Assembly: GCA_900754115.1 (NCBI GenBank)
Contig: CAAEBM010000007.1
Location: forward strand, 1-7,818
DNA from: Bacilli bacterium
GTDB lineage: Bacteria; Bacillota_I; Bacilli_A; RFN20; CAG-631
DNA: 7,818 bases
Direction of reading: 5' to 3'
Shown one piece after another: positions 5,173 to 7,818 of this stretch (the first letter of the stretch is position 1; each line of letters starts with the position of its first letter). The notes under the pieces are model-generated. The model made no database searches, was not told where the DNA came from, and worked only from the letters and a program-made list of their open reading frames with translations. Made by a program: the position numbers and the translations under genes.

Positions 5173-5188
5173 CCCACCCACCCACCAC
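5173..5188 (-). promoter_or_regulatory. Potential G-quadruplex in the leader of the p4 homologue
   Basis: In the leftward mRNA the intergenic gap between the SSB-like gene and the p4 homologue reads GTGGTGGGTGGGTGGG. There are three GGG runs and one GG run (or GTGG with a bulge) separated by single T residues, which fits a short-loop quadruplex motif. It sits 7 nt after the SSB-like stop codon and 8 nt before the Shine-Dalgarno of the next gene, so folding could modulate ribosome access. It stands out strongly from the AT-rich surroundings. Confidence 0.55.
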
Positions 5189-5195
5189 TTAATTA

Positions 5196-5630
5196 TTATT
5201 TAACCATATTCAACGTTAGCATAGAGTTTACACCCTTTGTTATTTGTTTGACCTCTAAATGGATAGGTGCTTTCCATGTCGACGGCTCACCCTTTACGTT
5301 AAATATTTTCTTGATTGCTGAAAATATACCGAGCGATACACATTGATAACCCTCTCCCTTGTCATCAATTAGAACGATACGCGGAGCAGAGTTAACCTCT
5401 CCAGTTTCTTTGTTCACACATTGTACGATTTCGCAAAATACATCTTTAACAGCAATCGTTTTGTTGATAAAATCCTTAAGCCTGTATTTTGGATTGTTCA
5501 TAACGTTGAACAAAAGGATTTCATCGTCTTCATTTTTCGGCTTAAATGAGCAATACTGAACGTTTCTTTCAGCGTTAAGTTCAGCTATCATTTTTTCATT
5601 GTCATCATAAATTGCAACAGCGTTTTCCAT
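5196..5630 (-). CDS. Putative single-stranded DNA-binding protein (144 aa, gp5-like position)
   Basis: The likely role is coating displaced single strands during strand-displacement replication. The sequence has alternating beta-strand segments such as RNVQYCSFKP, IAVKDVFCEIVQCV, APRIVLIDDKGEGYQCVS and PIHLEVKQI, consistent with an OB-like beta barrel. The NPKYRLKDFINKTIAVKDV part resembles SSB-like proteins annotated in small Gram-positive phages. The gene occupies the slot of phi29 gene 5 (124 aa), between the p6-like and p4 genes. Start ATG 5630 has GGAGG 8 nt upstream, inside the end of the previous gene. It ends with tandem TAA TAA. No acidic C-terminal tail of the bacterial SSB kind is present. 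Assignment rests mainly on order and fold pattern. Confidence 0.6.
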   Translation of the reverse strand: MENAVAIYDDNEKMIAELNAERNVQYCSFKPKNEDDEILLFNVMNNPKYRLKDFINKTIAVKDVFCEIVQCVNKETGEVNSAPRIVLIDDKGEGYQCVSLGIFSAIKKIFNVKGEPSTWKAPIHLEVKQITKGVNSMLTLNMVK

Positions 5631-5632
5631 TT

Positions 5633-5884
5633 TTATACCTCCGTAATTTCAGCTATTTCAACAAATTTTTCCAAGTCGGCCTCTAACATGATATCTGTTT
5701 CTTTTCCATTGAGTAATACATAACCGTCGTATGTAAAGTTACTCATTTCACGTTTACTAAGCGGTTCGCCCCATTTTTCAACGTTTTTCATTTCGGTAAT
5801 TTTAGCTGTATCAGAATCATCAAAACTACCAACTTTACCGAAAACATAGGTATAGTGCTTAACGTTTCTTCTAATTTTTTTCAT
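5633..5884 (-). CDS. Putative p6-like dsDNA-binding/replication accessory protein (83 aa)
   Basis: This is the first gene of the replication operon, in the position of phi29 gene 6, whose product (104 aa) coats dsDNA, activates initiation at the ends and affects transcription. Faint similarity is visible: a basic N-terminus and strand (KKIRRNVKHYTYVFGKV, compared with REITKTTVNVAKM) and a C-terminal EADLEKFVEIAEIT, compared with p6 LPVEKFLEVATV. It is shorter than p6 and lacks its acidic tail. Start ATG 5884 follows GAAAGG and a run of A. The next gene starts 2 nt after its TAA. Homology to p6 is a suggestion from order and these short matches. Otherwise this would be an uncharacterised small beta-rich phage protein. 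Confidence 0.5.
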   Translation of the reverse strand: MKKIRRNVKHYTYVFGKVGSFDDSDTAKITEMKNVEKWGEPLSKREMSNFTYDGYVLLNGKETDIMLEADLEKFVEIAEITEV

Positions 5885-5935
5885 TTTTTTTTTTCCTTTC
5901 GTATTATATTTATCAAACGGCCTTTTGATGCTTTA

Positions 5936-5963
5936 ATCATATCACATCTATACAAAAAGTCAA
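5936..5963 (-). promoter_or_regulatory. Promoter of the leftward replication operon
   Basis: The minus strand shows TTGACT (5958-5963), a 16-bp spacer and TATGAT (5936-5941), preceded by TGA, an extended -10 (TGn). Transcription would start near 5929, about 45 nt before the p6-like gene. It is back to back with the rightward promoter at 6002-6030, with about 40 bp of A/T tracts between the two -35 boxes. Confidence 0.7.
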
Positions 5964-5965
5964 TA

Positions 5966-5999
5966 AAAATTTTATTTTTTTTTCAATTTTTTAAAAAAT
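5966..5999. promoter_or_regulatory. A/T-tract control segment between divergent promoters, with a 14-bp palindrome
   Basis: The segment contains runs AAAATTTTA, nine T residues, and the perfect palindrome ATTTTTTAAAAAAT (5986-5999), ending 2 bp before the rightward -35 box. Phased A/T tracts of this sort favour curved DNA. phi29 p4 binds curved A/T-rich inverted repeats upstream of its late promoter, so this is the best candidate target for the p4 homologue encoded nearby. No binding consensus for this phage is known to me. Confidence 0.4.
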
Positions 6000-6001
6000 G
6001 C

Positions 6002-6030
6002 TTGACACAAAATTTTTCTTACCTTATTAT
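6002..6030 (+). promoter_or_regulatory. Promoter of the rightward lysis cassette
   Basis: TTGACA (6002-6007), a 17-bp spacer and TATTAT (6025-6030) give a strong sigma-A match. The start would fall near 6037, only about 13 nt before the ATG at 6050, so the Shine-Dalgarno GAGG (6038-6041) sits at the very 5' end of the transcript. The phi29 late promoter A3, in contrast, lacks a good -35 and needs p4. Confidence 0.75.
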
Positions 6031-6049
6031 ATATATAGAGGTAAAATAA

Positions 6050-6292
6050 ATGGATATGAATCTTATTGCTCAATTAATAGCGTCTCTTGGTTTTCCAATT
6101 GTTATGTGCATCATTTTGATAGTGTTTATTAAGTATGTCATTGATGCACATAGGAGAGAGCGAAAAGAGCTGACCGAACGTTATGCGCTTTTGATTGAGG
6201 AGCTAACCGAGGTCGTTTCCAATAACACGAATATGATTTCTAAAATCAATGATAAAATTGATATACAAAGGGAGATATATTTGAATAAATGA
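6050..6292 (+). CDS. Holin-like small membrane protein, BhlA/UviB-type (80 aa)
   Basis: One hydrophobic segment (about residues 11-28, LGFPIVMCIILIVFIKYVI) is followed by a basic stretch (HRRERKE) and a long charged helix likely to form a coiled coil (about 35-77). This single-TM plus charged helical tail layout is that of BhlA/UviB-type proteins in Gram-positive phages and plasmids, linked to holin or bacteriocin-export activity. It probably acts in the cytoplasmic membrane to let the downstream amidase reach the wall. It is the first gene of the rightward unit, and its stop overlaps the amidase start (ATGA). A short adjacent GAGG acts as the ribosome site. Family assignment is by architecture, so the holin function is likely but unproven. 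Confidence 0.65.
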   Translation: MDMNLIAQLIASLGFPIVMCIILIVFIKYVIDAHRRERKELTERYALLIEELTEVVSNNTNMISKINDKIDIQREIYLNK

Positions 6293-7050
6293 AAGCGTAT
6301 TTAGACCCCGGCCATGGCGGGAAAGATAGTGGAGCCATTGGATATGGCGAAAGTGAAAGCAACAACGTTTTATATTTAGCCAAACTTGTAAATAGTGAGC
6401 TTAACAGGCGTGGTCATGTGACTATGATGTCAAGAATGACAGACGTATATCCTCCGTCTAATTCTGCATCACAAAGCGAATCTTTAAACTATAGAGCTGA
6501 ATCAGCTAACGATTTTGGAGCCGATGTGTTTCTTAGCTTCCACATGAACAGCTATCGAACAGCTTCGGCGAATGGAATCGAAGTCCTTTATGGAAGAAAT
6601 GCTTCGCAAACAAGCAAAGACCTTGCGGCGTATATGGTTAACAGTCTTGCGGGGATAGGGTTCAATAATAGAGGAGCAAAACAGCAGGGTGCTACTGTTC
6701 TTGAAAAAACTGACATGCCTGCTATTACTCTTGAAAACGGATTCATAACTAATTATAATGATTTGATGCTGTACAAAAATAATCAACAAGCGTTTGTAAA
6801 CATCATCTGTGATGTTTTGGAAATTTTTTTCGGTAAGGGTAACGCTCCTGAACAGCCTGAACAGCCAGAGCCGGAACCCGAAGAAACAGTAACAATGCTG
6901 TACACAACTTATTTTAACACACAGCAAACAACGATTCCCGCAGGGGAAAAGGTTACTATTGTGGAAAACGAAAAAAGCTCCGATTTCGTAAGAGTAAAAA
7001 GAAGCAATGGAGAGGTTGGAGTTGTTATAAGAAAGGCGGTAAACTTATAA
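6289..7050 (+). CDS. N-acetylmuramoyl-L-alanine amidase endolysin (Amidase_3 plus SH3-like domain, 253 aa)
   Basis: It cleaves the bond between N-acetylmuramic acid and L-alanine in peptidoglycan, releasing progeny. Residues 1-180 are a zinc-dependent Amidase_3 domain: DPGHGG with zinc ligand H9, second ligand E23 (ESNNVLYLA), third ligand H85 (SFHMNS), and catalytic E149 (ITLENGFITN). A Pro/Glu-rich linker (about 186-199, EQPEQPEPEPEE) leads to an SH3-like beta domain (about 205-250, with PAGEKVTIVE and GEVGVVIRKAV), probably for wall binding. There is no signal peptide, so release needs a holin. GGGAG lies 14 nt before the ATG, and the ATGA overlap with the holin-like gene implies coupling. 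The next gene starts immediately after the TAA. Confidence 0.94.
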   Translation: MKAYLDPGHGGKDSGAIGYGESESNNVLYLAKLVNSELNRRGHVTMMSRMTDVYPPSNSASQSESLNYRAESANDFGADVFLSFHMNSYRTASANGIEVLYGRNASQTSKDLAAYMVNSLAGIGFNNRGAKQQGATVLEKTDMPAITLENGFITNYNDLMLYKNNQQAFVNIICDVLEIFFGKGNAPEQPEQPEPEPEETVTMLYTTYFNTQQTTIPAGEKVTIVENEKSSDFVRVKRSNGEVGVVIRKAVNL

Positions 7051-7239
7051 ATGGAACAGAGCAGAACAAAGTCACCTATCTTTTGGATTGGTGCGATTTC
7101 GGCAGTATATGAAGCATTCGTCGGCGCAGGAGTAAGCGCGGGAGTTGAACTTCCGTGGTGGATAGGTGCTATTGGAACAGCGCTCGCGGCGTTCCTTGTT
7201 TACGCGACAGGGAATAACCCGTCGCTTAAAAGTTATTAA
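7051..7239 (+). CDS. Second holin-like protein with two transmembrane segments (62 aa)
   Basis: Two hydrophobic segments are visible, about residues 9-29 (PIFWIGAISAVYEAFVGAGV) and 35-53 (PWWIGAIGTALAAFLVYA), with a short turn and a polar tail GNNPSLKSY. The PxFW start and GNNP tail resemble small holins of Gram-positive phages. The likely job is pore formation in the cytoplasmic membrane, alone or with the 80-aa protein upstream. The ATG abuts the amidase stop codon, with AAGGCGG 10 nt upstream. The last base of its stop codon is the first base of the next ATG (TAATG), indicating coupled translation. Having two holin-like genes around one amidase suggests a holin/antiholin or two-component system. 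Confidence 0.75.
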   Translation: MEQSRTKSPIFWIGAISAVYEAFVGAGVSAGVELPWWIGAIGTALAAFLVYATGNNPSLKSY

Positions 7240-7817
7240 TGGCGTGGATAATTGGTGGAAATAGTGAATATTTCGGGCTTGAAAAGATGCAACCAAACGC
7301 TACAGAGGTTTGGAACTTTTACGGGTCACGTGGGTGGACTGTAAATGCAGTTGCTGGATTGCTTGGAAATATGCAACGTGAATCCACCTTAAATCCTGCT
7401 TTAATAGAAATAGGAGGCACCGGTCATGGACTTGTCCAGTGGACTCCGCCCGACGACTTGTATGCGGTTCTCGACGTTTTATATGGAGGCCATTCCGATT
7501 GGGAAAATCCTGATAAACAATGTAACGTTATTTGGGCAGAGTATGAGGAATCGACTGGAATAGCACATAGAGGGATAGAGCCCCAATGGTATAAACGCGG
7601 TCAATGGCAATATACATGGGACGAGTGGGCTCATTCCTTAGATTATCCCGGGGACTTAGCTCTTGCATTTTGCTGGGAATATGAACGCCCCGGAGTGCCC
7701 GCAGAAGCTGAACGTGTTGCAAACGCTGTATATTGGTATCAATTTTTAAGTGGTAAGCCACCTGTAAAACCAACTAAAAGTATGCCATGGTGGTTCTGGA
7801 CAAGAAGAATAATATAA
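7239..7817 (+). CDS. Phage tail-lysozyme domain protein, related to the phi29 gp13 N-terminal domain (192 aa)
   Basis: Residues about 15-172 match the lysozyme-like domain at the tail tip of phi29 (gp13): GWTVNAVAGLLGNMQRESTLNP, with the presumed catalytic E48, then GHGLVQWTP (63-70), DLALAFCWEYERP (139-151) and YWYQFLSG. The role is degrading peptidoglycan, either during entry as a virion component or as a second lytic enzyme. gp13 carries a further endopeptidase domain, which is missing here; the protein ends in a Pro/Lys linker and an aromatic, basic tail (MPWWFWTRRII). It overlaps the holin-like gene by 1 nt and has no clear Shine-Dalgarno, so it is probably translated by coupling. The lysis-cassette location favours, but does not prove, a role in lysis. 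It stops at 7817, so it is complete. Confidence 0.85.
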   Translation: MAWIIGGNSEYFGLEKMQPNATEVWNFYGSRGWTVNAVAGLLGNMQRESTLNPALIEIGGTGHGLVQWTPPDDLYAVLDVLYGGHSDWENPDKQCNVIWAEYEESTGIAHRGIEPQWYKRGQWQYTWDEWAHSLDYPGDLALAFCWEYERPGVPAEAERVANAVYWYQFLSGKPPVKPTKSMPWWFWTRRII

Positions 7818-7818
7818 A

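Noticed and set aside
6502..6927. An open minus-strand frame of 141 codons opposite the amidase
   Set aside because: The plus strand encodes a complete amidase with all catalytic residues. The antisense frame is Cys/Phe/Arg rich and has no Shine-Dalgarno or family pattern.
1..7818. Search for inverted terminal repeats, CRISPR arrays, insertion sequences and attachment sites
   Set aside because: No direct repeat array, transposase, integrase or terminal repeat was seen. The window appears internal to the phage genome, with the ends outside it.

Overview
The window is an internal segment of a small, AT-rich tailed phage (or integrated/episomal relative) of the phi29-like, protein-primed type, most likely infecting a low-GC Gram-positive host. 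The main evidence is a leftward block whose gene order matches the phi29 early region: a p6-like protein, an ssDNA-binding-like protein, a clear homologue of the p4 transcription regulator, the terminal protein, and a protein-primed family B DNA polymerase with intact exonuclease and polymerase motifs. A gp16-type packaging ATPase follows. Shine-Dalgarno sites, sigma-A type promoters, TTG starts, a zinc amidase and Gram-positive holin-like proteins agree with a Firmicutes host. Genus and family cannot be fixed from the window. No capsid, portal or tail genes and no terminal repeats are present, so the genome continues on both sides.

Layout: (1) 1-1370, minus strand: two short accessory transcription units, each with its own promoter and a hairpin terminator, encoding six small proteins of 51 to 69 residues. 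One is a predicted membrane protein and one looks like a stand-alone HicB-type domain. At the far left edge the -35 box of a further leftward promoter is cut by the window. (2) 1373-5884, minus strand: the replication and packaging operon, read from a promoter at about 5936-5963. (3) 5885-6049: a 165-bp divergent control region with long A/T tracts and a perfect 14-bp palindrome. (4) 6050-7817, plus strand: a tightly packed lysis cassette (holin-like protein, amidase, second holin-like protein, lysozyme-like protein) read from a promoter at 6002-6030.

How it works together: the terminal protein and polymerase start replication at the ends of a linear genome, helped by the p6-like and SSB-like proteins. 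The p4 homologue probably controls the divergent region. The packaging ATPase would fill the prohead, and the rightward cassette would release progeny. Two arrangements differ from phi29: the packaging ATPase sits at the end of the early operon, and lysis genes are the first genes of the rightward unit.

The most unusual structure lies between the polymerase and the packaging ATPase. A strong Shine-Dalgarno is separated from the ATPase ATG by a stretch of about 103 nt. The ends of that stretch can pair over 15 base pairs, and folding it out leaves a normal 8-nt Shine-Dalgarno spacing. The element may be a ribosome-bridging RNA, a switch, or possibly a packaging-RNA analogue. A second candidate RNA structure, a G-quadruplex motif, lies just upstream of the p4 homologue.
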